Of a DNA stretch of 38,340 nucleotides, positions 24,523 to 33,097 are shown piece by piece. The position numbers and the translations under genes were made by a program. Each line of letters starts with the position of its first letter. Within the stretch, counting starts at the first letter, position 1. Below the pieces are notes generated by a model. That model ran no database searches, was not told where the DNA came from, and saw nothing but the letters and a program-made list of their open reading frames with translations. The stretch comes from Weissella halotolerans DSM 20190 (lineage in GTDB: Bacteria > Bacillota > Bacilli > Lactobacillales > Lactobacillaceae): assembly GCF_000420365.1 (NCBI RefSeq), contig NZ_ATUU01000006.1, forward strand, positions 1 to 38,340, in the 5' to 3' direction.

Positions 24523-24561
24523 AAAAGGCGACTATCCTTAGTCTAAGGATAGTCGCCTTTT
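24523..24561 (+). terminator. Terminator after yhgE/pip
   Basis: An 18-bp perfect stem, AAAAGGCGACTATCCTTA (24523-24540) with its complement at 24544-24561, and a three-base loop. The T-run is short (four T's), and the symmetry would let it act in both directions. Confidence 0.88.
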
Positions 24562-24768
24562 GTTGATATAAATGACCAGCGACTCTATTTTAAATAGCAA
24601 CATAAGTAACAAGCGGTTTTGAATTGGGTTTCCAAAGGACCCAAGTTTGTTAAAAAGCATCTTGTAACGATAGCCTATGCCCTGATTCTGAAAGTTAAAG
24701 GTCTCGTTCCAGACTCGTTAGGGCAGGTAAATTACTAACAAAGGTTAGCTCTTTTGTATTAATCCTTG
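24562..24768. other. Gene-poor spacer between yhgE and pth
   Basis: No gene can be supported here. A weak stem is seen around 24625-24643 (TTGGGT ... ACCCAA with an internal CC/GG). On the minus strand, 24717-24541 is free of stop codons for 58 codons, with an internal ATG at 24660, but there is no ribosome site and its end falls inside the terminator. Confidence 0.4.
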
Positions 24769-24774
24769 TATAAT
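24769..24774 (+). promoter_or_regulatory. -10 box for pth operon
   Basis: A perfect TATAAT with TG directly before it. The -35 (TTAGCT at 24745-24750, 18 bases) is weak. It would start a leader of about 85 bases ahead of pth, and probably drives the pth-mfd-murJ-rqcP unit. Confidence 0.55.
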
Positions 24775-24805
24775 AGGTCCGTAGCTAGCTAGAAAATAAA
24801 GTGTT

Positions 24806-24833
24806 AGGGGAGGACCTGGGCGGTTCTGCCCCT
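24806..24833 (+). promoter_or_regulatory. Leader hairpin upstream of pth
   Basis: AGGGG-AGGACC (24806-24816) pairs with GGTTCT-G-CCCCT (24822-24833), leaving one bulged G. A second, competing stem GGGC (24818-24821) with GCCC (24828-24831) is possible. Only three T's follow, so as an attenuator it would be weak. The hairpin ends about 30 bases before the start codon. Confidence 0.45.
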
Positions 24834-24865
24834 TTCGTGCATTCAAGAAAGAAGATGTAAAACTT

Positions 24866-25432
24866 ATGAAAATGATTGTAGGATTGGGAAACTTGGGGCG
24901 TGAATATTCACGAACTCGACATAATATAGGATTTATTTGTATGGATGCTTTAGCTGATAAATACGATTTAACCTTTACCCAAGATGGTGCTCACCATGCT
25001 TTTGTTGCTACTTGGTGGTATGAGGGAGAAAAGGTATTGTTAGTTAAGCCAACGACTTTCATGAATGATTCTGGTCGAGCAGTTCGTCCACTGATGGACT
25101 ATTATCATTTAGATTTAGCTGATGTTTTGGTTGTACACGATGATATGGATATGACCTTGGGGAAATTGAGACTAAAAGCCAAGGGCTATGCCGGTGGGCA
25201 CAATGGGATTAGGAGTATTGCCAGTCATTTAAATACACATGAATTTAATCGGTTGAAGTTTGGTATTTCCCATCCTAAGCATAGTAAACAAGCTGTCATT
25301 GATTACGTATTAGGAAAATTCGGTCCTGATGAGGAAGATGCGTTGCAAATGGGCGTTAATAAGGCAGTCCAAGTATTTGAAGATTTTGCGACTGGGGATG
25401 ATATGGCAACGTTAATGAATCGCTTTAACTAA
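24866..25432 (+). CDS. pth: Peptidyl-tRNA hydrolase
   Basis: Recycles tRNA by cutting peptides from prematurely released peptidyl-tRNA. 188 residues, full length. Active-site landmarks: 'GLGNLG' with Asn9, 'TRHNIGF' with the catalytic His19, 'KPTTFMNDSG' and 'VHDDMDMTLGKLRL', then 'GGHNGIRSI'. The ribosome site is weak (AGAAAGAAG). It heads a conserved Firmicutes cluster and precedes mfd by 20 bases. Confidence 0.97.
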   Translation: MKMIVGLGNLGREYSRTRHNIGFICMDALADKYDLTFTQDGAHHAFVATWWYEGEKVLLVKPTTFMNDSGRAVRPLMDYYHLDLADVLVVHDDMDMTLGKLRLKAKGYAGGHNGIRSIASHLNTHEFNRLKFGISHPKHSKQAVIDYVLGKFGPDEEDALQMGVNKAVQVFEDFATGDDMATLMNRFN

Positions 25433-25452
25433 TCCTAGGAAGGAGGCCTTAG

Positions 25453-28400
25453 ATGCGTTTAACAGAAATGGTGGCACAAGAACCGGAGATTAAAGAGTTA
25501 ATCCCGCAATTAGCCCAAGCGGAAAATGGACGTCATGTTGTCACCGGGTTATCGGGGAGCGCGCGTACGGCTTATTTAGCTGCCTTACAACAAACTAGAA
25601 AAGCCCCCCTATTGGTCGTAGCTGATAGTCAATATCATGCGGATCTTTTAGCGGAAGATTTAGCAAGTTTGTTGCCAGAGCAGCATATTCGGGTTTTTAC
25701 AGGGCAAGAAACGTTAGCTAGCGAAGTTGCAGTAACGTCACTTGATGTACCGCTAGCCAGGGTAGAAGCGCTCCGTGCTCTTTTATCAGATGACCAGGCA
25801 GTGGTAGTAACGTCAGTTTCTGGTTTAGAGTGCTATTTGCCACCAGTTAGTGAGTTTGCTCGGGCAGCGTATACGATTGATTTTGACCATGATTATGAAT
25901 TGCAAGCGCTACAAGAGCGATTACAAACAATGGGGTATCGACGCAATGCTGCTGTTGAGCAGCCTGGTGAATATGCTCTGCGTGGGTCAATAGTGGATGT
26001 ATATCCGCTTAATGCTGAAGCTCCGGTTAGAATGGATTTTTTTGATACTGAATTAGATTCGTTACGTACGTTTGATATTGAAAGCCAGCGAAGTATAGCT
26101 AGTCTCAAGGAAATCACCATTTTGCCGGCAACGGACTTAGTGGCTAAGCCAGATCAGATACAAGCTGCTAAGACACGTTTAGAATTGGCGATGACCAAGG
26201 CGCGCGACCAATTGGTAGGTGCTGATAAGCGCCATCTAACAGAAGGGTTACAACCCTTATTGGCTAATTTAGAACAAGGAGTTTTAACACCTGAAATTAG
26301 GCAGTATCTACGCTACTTGTATCCAAACCCGGCCAGTTTATTGGATTATTTGCCTAAGGATGGTCTCGTTGTCTTTGATGATTATCCACGGTCCCTGGAA
26401 AATGCGGAACAAATGGCTAAGGAAGATTCAGCGTGGTGGGAGGCGAAGTTAGCCAATCAAAAAGTATTACCAGATATTGATTTTGGTTTTAGCTTAGCTA
26501 ATCTGGCTAAACAGGCCCCTCAAACGAGTCTATTTAGTACGCCCCTCCAACGGAGTATTGGTAATTTAAAGCAGTCAACGTTAACCAATGTAACTGTACG
26601 ACCAGCCCAGCAATTTTTTGGTCAAATGCCGATGTTACAGGGGGAAGTACAACGCTGGCAAAAGCAAGGCTATACAGTGTTATTCTTAGCCAATACGAAA
26701 GAACGAGCAGCAAAACTTACACAGACGCTGACTGATTTTTCAATTCAAGTTAATGAAACAAGTGCAGATGATTTGAAGATTGGGCGAACACAGGTCGCTG
26801 TTTTGCCAATGAGTGCAGGCTTTGAGTGGCCAGCACAAAAATTAGTGGTCTTAACGGAAAGAGAGCTTTTTCAACAGGTAAGGCGTAAAGCGCCAAAACG
26901 GCAAACGTTAACCAATGCTGAACGGATTAAAAGTTATGATGAACTCAAACCGGGTGATTATGTGGTTCACATTAATCATGGAATTGGTCTTTATGAGGGC
27001 ATGGAAACCATTGAACAAAATGGGGTTAAGCAGGATTACATTACGATTGCCTACCAGAAAGATGCCAAGATATTTATCCCGGTTAGTCAACTTGACCTTG
27101 TACAAAAGTATGTTGGTGCTGGCGAACGGGCACCACGGATTAATAAACTTGGTGGTACTGAATGGCAAAAGACGAAGGCCAAGGTAGCTAAAAAGGTTGA
27201 AGATATTGCCGATGACTTACTTGATCTGTATGCAGAACGAGAGCTTAAAAAGGGCTATGCATTTTCTAAGGATGACGAGGCGCAAGCGGCATTTGAGGAA
27301 GCTTTTCCTTATCCAGAAACGGCAGATCAATTACGGTCTGCTCGTGAAATAAAGGCGGATATGGAAAAGCAACGGCCGATGGACCGCCTGTTAGTTGGTG
27401 ATGTAGGCTTTGGAAAAACGGAAGTTGCAATGCGAGCGGCCTTTAAAGCGGTACATGATGGGAAGCAAGTGGCCATGTTAGTTCCAACCACGATCTTGGC
27501 TCAACAACATTTTGATTCCTTTGTTAATCGCTTTGAAGGTTTTGGGGCTAGGATTGGGATTATGTCTCGCTTTCAGTCGACAAAAGAACACCGGCAAATG
27601 ATAGCGGCCTTGAAAAATCATGAGATTGATATTGTTATTGGGACTCATCGCTTGCTTTCTAAGGATGTAGCTTTTGCCGACTTGGGATTGTTAATCGTCG
27701 ATGAGGAACAACGGTTTGGGGTTAAACATAAAGAACGATTGAAAGAATTACAAAAGAATGTTGATGTTCTGACGCTAACGGCGACTCCAATTCCACGCAC
27801 TTTAAATATGGCGATGGTTGGTGTACGTGATTTGTCGGTCATTGAAACGGCACCAGCTAATCGCTACCCTATTCAAACCTATGTGATGGAGCAAAATGGA
27901 CGTACCATTGCGAACGCGATTGAACGTGAAATGGACCGTGGTGGTCAGACCTTCTACCTGCATAATCGGGTTGAGGATATTGAAAAAGTCGTAGCAATGC
28001 TAGAGTCCTTGGTTCCTAATGCACGGGTTGCCTACGTGCACGGTAAAATGTCGGAGGCCCAATTAGAAGGTATTCTAGTTGACTTTATCAATGGCGAATA
28101 TGATGTTTTGGTGACAACGACAATTATTGAAACTGGGGTTGATATTCCCAATGCGAATACCTTAGTGGTTGAAAATGCCGATCATATGGGGTTATCACAG
28201 CTTTATCAATTGCGAGGCCGGGTTGGTCGGTCAAATAATTTGGCTTATGCTTACTTTACCTATCCTGGTACGCGCACGTTAAATGAGGAGAGCGAGAAGA
28301 GATTATCCGCCATTCGTGACTTCACTGAATTAGGGTCTGGGTTTAAAATCGCCATGCGTGACCTTTCCATTCGTGGTGCTGGAGACTTGTTAGGACAAAG

Positions 28401-28971
28401 CCAACATGGGTTTATTAACACAGTGGGCTATGATTTGTATATGCAGATGCTAAAGGAAGCAGTTGCGGCGAAGCAGGGCCAGCAGACTGAGAAAAAGAAG
28501 CGGACAGATGCAGAATTGAACTTGCAAGTAGAAGCTTACCTACCGCAAGATTATGTGGCAGATGGACCACAAAAGATTGATCTTTATCAGCGGGTAAGGC
28601 GAGCCACGAAAGCAGCACAGTTTGACGAAATAGAAGACGATTTATTGGATCGATTTGGTGAATTACCATTGGCAGCACAACACTTAGTCTTAGTTGGACG
28701 GTTGAAGGCAGCAGCCGATCGAGCCGGTGTCACTATGATCAAACGAGATGCAGCAACTAATACTTTGCTGGTAACCTTTGCTGATGAATGGGTTACGAGT
28801 CAAGAACTTCAGGCAGTCTTAACGGAACTAAAAGTACGCGGACAGGTAAAGGTAAGCCGCAACGTATCCCTAGTGATACCTATCCAGCCTAAAGATACAC
28901 CGGCTGCTTGGTTACATCAGTTAACGCAGGTGTTGAATCAGTTGGCACCAGAGCAGTCTACAATGGAGTAA
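25453..28971 (+). CDS. mfd: Transcription-repair coupling factor
   Basis: A large ATP-driven DNA translocase that removes RNA polymerase stalled at DNA damage and recruits UvrA. 1172 residues in the usual order: UvrB-like N-terminal domains that bind UvrA, the RNA polymerase interaction domain around 'LKPGDYVVHINHGIGLYEG', then the RecG-like helicase with Walker A 'GDVGFGKTEVA' (near residue 650), 'DEEQRFG' (750-756), 'TATPIPRTL', and motif VI 'QLRGRVGRS', and finally the C-terminal regulatory domain. GGAAGGAGG precedes the ATG. The next gene begins at the base after its stop codon. Confidence 0.98.
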   Translation: MRLTEMVAQEPEIKELIPQLAQAENGRHVVTGLSGSARTAYLAALQQTRKAPLLVVADSQYHADLLAEDLASLLPEQHIRVFTGQETLASEVAVTSLDVPLARVEALRALLSDDQAVVVTSVSGLECYLPPVSEFARAAYTIDFDHDYELQALQERLQTMGYRRNAAVEQPGEYALRGSIVDVYPLNAEAPVRMDFFDTELDSLRTFDIESQRSIASLKEITILPATDLVAKPDQIQAAKTRLELAMTKARDQLVGADKRHLTEGLQPLLANLEQGVLTPEIRQYLRYLYPNPASLLDYLPKDGLVVFDDYPRSLENAEQMAKEDSAWWEAKLANQKVLPDIDFGFSLANLAKQAPQTSLFSTPLQRSIGNLKQSTLTNVTVRPAQQFFGQMPMLQGEVQRWQKQGYTVLFLANTKERAAKLTQTLTDFSIQVNETSADDLKIGRTQVAVLPMSAGFEWPAQKLVVLTERELFQQVRRKAPKRQTLTNAERIKSYDELKPGDYVVHINHGIGLYEGMETIEQNGVKQDYITIAYQKDAKIFIPVSQLDLVQKYVGAGERAPRINKLGGTEWQKTKAKVAKKVEDIADDLLDLYAERELKKGYAFSKDDEAQAAFEEAFPYPETADQLRSAREIKADMEKQRPMDRLLVGDVGFGKTEVAMRAAFKAVHDGKQVAMLVPTTILAQQHFDSFVNRFEGFGARIGIMSRFQSTKEHRQMIAALKNHEIDIVIGTHRLLSKDVAFADLGLLIVDEEQRFGVKHKERLKELQKNVDVLTLTATPIPRTLNMAMVGVRDLSVIETAPANRYPIQTYVMEQNGRTIANAIEREMDRGGQTFYLHNRVEDIEKVVAMLESLVPNARVAYVHGKMSEAQLEGILVDFINGEYDVLVTTTIIETGVDIPNANTLVVENADHMGLSQLYQLRGRVGRSNNLAYAYFTYPGTRTLNEESEKRLSAIRDFTELGSGFKIAMRDLSIRGAGDLLGQSQHGFINTVGYDLYMQMLKEAVAAKQGQQTEKKKRTDAELNLQVEAYLPQDYVADGPQKIDLYQRVRRATKAAQFDEIEDDLLDRFGELPLAAQHLVLVGRLKAAADRAGVTMIKRDAATNTLLVTFADEWVTSQELQAVLTELKVRGQVKVSRNVSLVIPIQPKDTPAAWLHQLTQVLNQLAPEQSTME

Positions 28972-30546
28972 ATGATGAAAAAGCAAAAAATGTTAGCCGG
29001 AGCTGGCGTCTTAGCTGCAGCTGGGTTAATTGCTAAGATTTTAAGCGCCGTTTACCGGGTACCTTTTCAAAATATTGTTGGTAATCAGGGATTTTATGTT
29101 TATCAGCAGGTTTATCCGCTTTATGGTATTGGAATGGTTTTAGCCTTAACTGGCTGGCCTTTGTTCATCTCCAAGGTCATCGCTGAGCAAGAAACTATTC
29201 AAGCACAACGGGTGATTGCCCAGCGTTTATTAGTCTTATTAAGTGTAGTTGGGGTTATTTTATTCACCGGCTTATACTTTGGAGCTGAGTATATTGCTCA
29301 GGGGATGAGTGATATTAGATTAACTGCGGAAATTCAAGCAGTGGCGTGGCTTTTTCTTCTAATTCCATTTCTAGCCGTTGGGCGTGGCTATACACAAGGG
29401 CAGTTAGATATGTTGCCGACTGCTTTTTCGCAGGTCATAGAACAAGTGATTCGAGTGAGCTGGATTTTATTGATTGCATGGTATGGCATACAAGCAGATT
29501 GGTCTGTTTATCGCATAGGGACCTGGGCTACTTTTGCGGCAACATTAGCTGGTGTTGGTGCCATGGCTTATTTAGTGTTTCACATGAAACCCAAGTTATT
29601 AATTAGTAGGACAGTCCAAGCCAATCCTCAATTATCTTGGAAGCGGTTGGCCTATCGTTTATGGACAGAGGGCAGCTTACTTGCGCTGTTGGCGGCATTG
29701 CTGATTTTTCTTCAATTGGTAGATTCGTTTATGGTTAAACGGTTATTGGAAGTCATTGGTTACACTAGCACACAGGCTGAGTATACCAAAGGTGTTTATG
29801 ATCGTGGACAGCCGATTGTTCAGTTAGGAATGGTGGTTGCCACCGGGATAGGAACAGCTCTGTTACCGAATTTAAGGGTACACTGGTTGAATCAAAAGGA
29901 GTCCTTGGTTCGTCGAAATTTTCGATTAACGGTGCGACTATCCCTTGTCTTTAGTATCATGGCAGTGGTTGGACTGGTGGCCATTATGCCGGCACTTAAT
30001 ACCATGTTATTTGCCTCTGCTGAAGGTAGTGGTACTTTAAGCTGGTATGTTTTGATGATTTTACCTGCTAGTTTGTTGACAGTCCTGTCCAGTGTGTTAC
30101 AAAGTATTAATCAAGCTCAGGGACTAACCTGGTACGTTGGTGTCACAATTATTTTAAAAGTGGTCGCTAATAGTTTTTTAATTCGGTTAATGGGAATTGA
30201 CGGAGCAGCCTTGAGTTCAGTTGTTGCCCTTTTACCCTTTTTGTTGTTTGTTATTATTAAAACGCCTAAGTCTTTTTTTAAAACTGGATTTTCGGGCAAA
30301 TGGTTTTATAACGTAGGATTAGTTGCCGCAGGGGTTTTCATAAGTGCGTTTTTAATCACCTGGTTATGTGGCCTTGTCTTTGGTTGGACACGATTAGGGA
30401 GTATGCTTACAGTAGTTGTTGCGGTCTTGGTAGGTTTGTTGACTTTTTTGTTTATGGCAGTTAAGTTGCGGATTTTTACCGAAGATGAGTGGTTAGCTTT
30501 GCCCAAAGGGGCCTGGTTAAAACAGAAAATAGATAGAGGAGCGTAA
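28972..30546 (+). CDS. MurJ/SpoVB-family lipid flippase
   Basis: A multi-spanning membrane protein of the MOP (MATE-like) superfamily, 524 residues with about 14 hydrophobic segments. The opening 'KQKMLAGAGVLAAAGLIAKI' and 'SAVYRVPFQNIVGNQGF' are typical of the SpoVB/YtgP/YabM group, which moves lipid-linked cell wall precursors across the membrane; in Gram-positive cocci such proteins can replace MurJ. It sits directly after mfd, the place held by spoVB (yabM) in B. subtilis, and two bases before rqcP. Lipid II is the likely cargo but a polysaccharide precursor is possible. ATG 28975 is an alternative start. Confidence 0.9.
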   Translation: MMKKQKMLAGAGVLAAAGLIAKILSAVYRVPFQNIVGNQGFYVYQQVYPLYGIGMVLALTGWPLFISKVIAEQETIQAQRVIAQRLLVLLSVVGVILFTGLYFGAEYIAQGMSDIRLTAEIQAVAWLFLLIPFLAVGRGYTQGQLDMLPTAFSQVIEQVIRVSWILLIAWYGIQADWSVYRIGTWATFAATLAGVGAMAYLVFHMKPKLLISRTVQANPQLSWKRLAYRLWTEGSLLALLAALLIFLQLVDSFMVKRLLEVIGYTSTQAEYTKGVYDRGQPIVQLGMVVATGIGTALLPNLRVHWLNQKESLVRRNFRLTVRLSLVFSIMAVVGLVAIMPALNTMLFASAEGSGTLSWYVLMILPASLLTVLSSVLQSINQAQGLTWYVGVTIILKVVANSFLIRLMGIDGAALSSVVALLPFLLFVIIKTPKSFFKTGFSGKWFYNVGLVAAGVFISAFLITWLCGLVFGWTRLGSMLTVVVAVLVGLLTFLFMAVKLRIFTEDEWLALPKGAWLKQKIDRGA

Positions 30547-30547
30547 A

Positions 30548-30811
30548 ATGCGTGTAGATAAATTTTTGAAAGTGGCTCGTTTAATTAAGCGTCGGAGTGT
30601 TGCTAAGGAGATCGCTGATCAAGGCCGTGTTGATATTAATGGCAAGGTAGCTAAATCATCTAGTGTAGTTAAAACTGGTGATGAATTGACCATTCGTTTT
30701 GGTAATAAAACCATGAAAATTCGGATTGAGCGGATTCTAGAAACAACTAAGAAAGATGAATCGACCGAGCTGTATACCATTTTAGATGAAACGTATCCAC
30801 AAGCTGACTAA
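30548..30811 (+). CDS. rqcP: S4-domain RNA-binding protein RqcP
   Basis: An 87-residue S4-domain protein (YabO/RqcP) that works with RqcH to add alanine tails to peptides stuck on 50S subunits. Nearly the whole protein is the S4 fold: 'MRVDKFLKVARLIKRRSVAKE', 'GRVDINGKVAKSS', 'VKTGDELTIRFG'. It starts two bases after the flippase gene. With pth at the head of the same cluster, it forms a peptidyl-tRNA and stalled-ribosome clearance theme. Confidence 0.95.
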   Translation: MRVDKFLKVARLIKRRSVAKEIADQGRVDINGKVAKSSSVVKTGDELTIRFGNKTMKIRIERILETTKKDESTELYTILDETYPQAD

Positions 30812-30931
30812 GCGAAATCAGGTGAATTTTTATAGAAATGGTTAAGATGTTATGAATCTGATTAAGATTCCTTTCAAACTTATGTAGAGTAGACCTTGTA
30901 ACTGTTGTGTAGTAAATGAGGGCCTGGCAGC

Positions 30932-31303
30932 ATGGAAAATTGGAAAAAACAATCGAATATTCAAGCATTAAATGTGGCCGGAAAAAAAGAAATTGATTTT
31001 CGACAAAAAGAAGTCCATTACCAGCAGGCGATTCATCGTCGTCGCCAATGGTGTTGTGCTGCTTTTATGATTGTCATCACCATTTTTGCTATGGTTAATT
31101 TTCACGTGCAATATGAACGCAACGCTTTAGCTAAGCAAAGTGTTGCCGAAGTAACAAAGAATTTAGACCAAGCTGAATCAAATCATGCTGATCTTAGTCA
31201 GCAGGTAAAAGATTTACATAGTGATGAATATTTGCAAAGGGTCCTACGTAAGCAGCGGATGTATTCTAAAGAGGGTGAAGTAATCTTTAATTTGCCTGAC
31301 TAA
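30932..31303 (+). CDS. divIC: Septum formation initiator DivIC/FtsB-like
   Basis: A small bitopic division protein of 123 residues. A basic cytoplasmic start is followed by one membrane helix ('WCCAAFMIVITIFAMVNF'), then an extracellular coiled coil ('EVTKNLDQAESNHADLSQQVKDL') and the short conserved end 'DEYLQRVLRKQRMYSKEGEVIFNLPD' (positions about 98-123), typical of DivIC. It is expected to join FtsL and DivIB in the divisome. The gap of 120 bases to rqcP holds no gene; YabP and YabQ, present in spore formers, are absent. A terminator follows. Confidence 0.93.
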   Translation: MENWKKQSNIQALNVAGKKEIDFRQKEVHYQQAIHRRRQWCCAAFMIVITIFAMVNFHVQYERNALAKQSVAEVTKNLDQAESNHADLSQQVKDLHSDEYLQRVLRKQRMYSKEGEVIFNLPD

Positions 31304-31316
31304 TATGAGGAAAGAC

Positions 31317-31344
31317 AAGGGTCGAGGCAAAACTCGGCCTTTTT
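31317..31344 (+). terminator. Terminator between divIC and tilS
   Basis: AAGGGTCGAG (31317-31326) pairs with CTCGGCCTTT (31333-31342), six-base loop, ending in a five-T run. Moderate strength; readthrough into tilS is likely as no clear promoter follows. Confidence 0.75.
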
Positions 31345-31359
31345 AAATTGGGAAATAGA

Positions 31360-32343
31360 ATGGTAAAAGCAAAAGTAATACGGGCCAATATGGTGCGTCA
31401 CGTGAGGGAAAGACAGTTATTTAATGCCAATGATCATGTCTTAGTTGCGGTATCTGGCGGGGCAGATTCTTTATATTTACTAAACTGGTTGACTAATGGT
31501 TATTTACCAGCAGATATTCAGCCGACGGTAAGTGCTGCTTATATTAATCATCAGTTACGATCAGATTCACAAGCAGAAGAAGAGTTTGTGCGTGGACAGT
31601 TTGCAAAAATATCGAGGTTGGAAACACGGACGATTAAACGTTTGGAATGGGAACAGGTCCCAAAGACGGCAATCGAAGAGCAAGCGCGTGACCGACGCTA
31701 TCAAGCTTTAGAGCAAATTGCTAACCGGGTCGGAGCCAATATAATGGTTACGGCTCATCACCAGGGCGACCAAGTAGAGACGATTTTATACAAGCTTATT
31801 CGGGGAAGCCGACTTGAACAGTTAGAAGGGATGGCTGAAAAACAGGTGCGTAGATCGGGCTTAACCTTAGTACGGCCCTTTTTATGCCTGCCTAAAGATA
31901 AACTTTCTATACTATCTGATGGTTCAATTCAGCAGTGGATTGAGGATCCGACGAATCAAGACCAACACTATGCCCGCAATCGCTTGCGGCATGCAGTTTT
32001 ACCGGTACTAAGGACGATTAACCAACAAGCTGATCAACATATTCTCGATTTAAGTGATCAAATAGCTGGTCAACGTTACCTCATGCAGGCTGAATTAGAA
32101 CGACAGGTTAGTCGTTTGGAGGCTGGACAGCTAGATTGGCAGTTACCAAAAGATGTATTGATCCTTATCTTGCAAACCTGGTTGGATCAGCAGGGCTTAG
32201 TTTCCGTTAAAGATCGACAGCTAAGTCAAGTGATTACCTTAATGAAAAACGAGCACGTTGCAAGTGGACAAGTCAGTTTAGCCCATGGATGGCAACTAGA
32301 GCGGCTAGGCCATCAATTACGTCTTCGAAAATCAACCAATTAA
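31360..32343 (+). CDS. tilS: tRNA(Ile)-lysidine synthetase
   Basis: Changes the wobble C of the AUA-reading tRNA-Ile to lysidine with ATP. The N-type ATP pyrophosphatase P-loop 'VAVSGGADSLYLL' is at about residues 29-41, and 'TAHHQGDQVETILYKLIRGS' is the substrate-tRNA motif. ATG 31360 is preferred: the open frame reaches TTG 31348, but that codon has no ribosome site, while GGGA lies six bases before 31360. About 327 residues, clearly shorter than the ~430-470 of most Firmicutes TilS; the C-terminal tRNA-binding domain is reduced. Confidence 0.93.
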   Translation: MVKAKVIRANMVRHVRERQLFNANDHVLVAVSGGADSLYLLNWLTNGYLPADIQPTVSAAYINHQLRSDSQAEEEFVRGQFAKISRLETRTIKRLEWEQVPKTAIEEQARDRRYQALEQIANRVGANIMVTAHHQGDQVETILYKLIRGSRLEQLEGMAEKQVRRSGLTLVRPFLCLPKDKLSILSDGSIQQWIEDPTNQDQHYARNRLRHAVLPVLRTINQQADQHILDLSDQIAGQRYLMQAELERQVSRLEAGQLDWQLPKDVLILILQTWLDQQGLVSVKDRQLSQVITLMKNEHVASGQVSLAHGWQLERLGHQLRLRKSTN

Positions 32344-32446
32344 AGGGGTGGTTTTTGGTATAAGGACTAAACAATTAGGGTTAATTATGTTAGGCTTAAT
32401 GCTGTGTAATAATGGGTGAATTATATTTTTAGGAGACAGAACAAAC

Positions 32447-33034
32447 ATGACGCAAGACGACATGAACAATGACATTGAACGTGTCTTGTATAGTCAAGAG
32501 GACATTGCTCAGGCTGCTAAACGAGTGGGTCAGCAATTGGCACAGGATTATGCAGGTCGCACACCAGTAATTATTTCAGTACTGAAAGGTGCGGTTTTAT
32601 GGACGGTCGATGTTATGCGTTATATGCAATACGCTGAAGTTGAATTTATTGACGTGTCCAGTTATCACGGAGGTGTTGCCTCTTCAGGAATGGTAGATTT
32701 GGTAGTAGACTTACAGACTGATATCAAGGATCGTGACGTTATTATTATGGAAGATATCGTCGATACTGGTCGTTCCTTACAGTTTATGAAGGACTTGCTA
32801 GTTAAACGAGGTGCGGCTTCCATTAAAGTAGCTAGCCTCTTAGACAAGAAGGACGGGCGTGTCGTTGATGCCAAGGTTGATTATATTGGCTTTGATGTAC
32901 CAAAAGCCTTTGTTGTTGGGTATGGTTTGGACTATAAGCAGTTATACCGAAATCTGCCTTATGTGGGGATTTTGAAGCAAGAAGTTTATGATCCAGAACA
33001 TGTCAATGTAGTTGATGTGACTTCAGAGCATTAA
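32447..33034 (+). CDS. hpt: Hypoxanthine-guanine phosphoribosyltransferase
   Basis: Purine salvage enzyme making IMP and GMP from the bases and PRPP. The PRPP loop is 'VIIMEDIVDTGRSL', and the purine-binding end is 'FVVGYGLDYKQLYRNLPYVG'. 195 residues; the first ~10 residues are a little longer than usual, and ATG 32462 is an alternative start. AGGAGA precedes ATG 32447. It lies between tilS and ftsH as in B. subtilis, where TilS and HprT interact and control ftsH; whether that holds here is inference. Confidence 0.95.
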   Translation: MTQDDMNNDIERVLYSQEDIAQAAKRVGQQLAQDYAGRTPVIISVLKGAVLWTVDVMRYMQYAEVEFIDVSSYHGGVASSGMVDLVVDLQTDIKDRDVIIMEDIVDTGRSLQFMKDLLVKRGAASIKVASLLDKKDGRVVDAKVDYIGFDVPKAFVVGYGLDYKQLYRNLPYVGILKQEVYDPEHVNVVDVTSEH

Positions 33035-33097
33035 GGTAGTGTCAGTAAAAAGTAAAGAAGACGTAAGTGGTATTAAATGCCCTTACAGGAGGACTAG

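Noticed and set aside
24541-24717. 58-codon stop-free minus-strand run between yhgE and pth
   Set aside because: There is no ribosome site, only 39 codons follow the first ATG, the end lies inside a perfect terminator stem, and no family is recognised. Kept only as part of a finding on the spacer.
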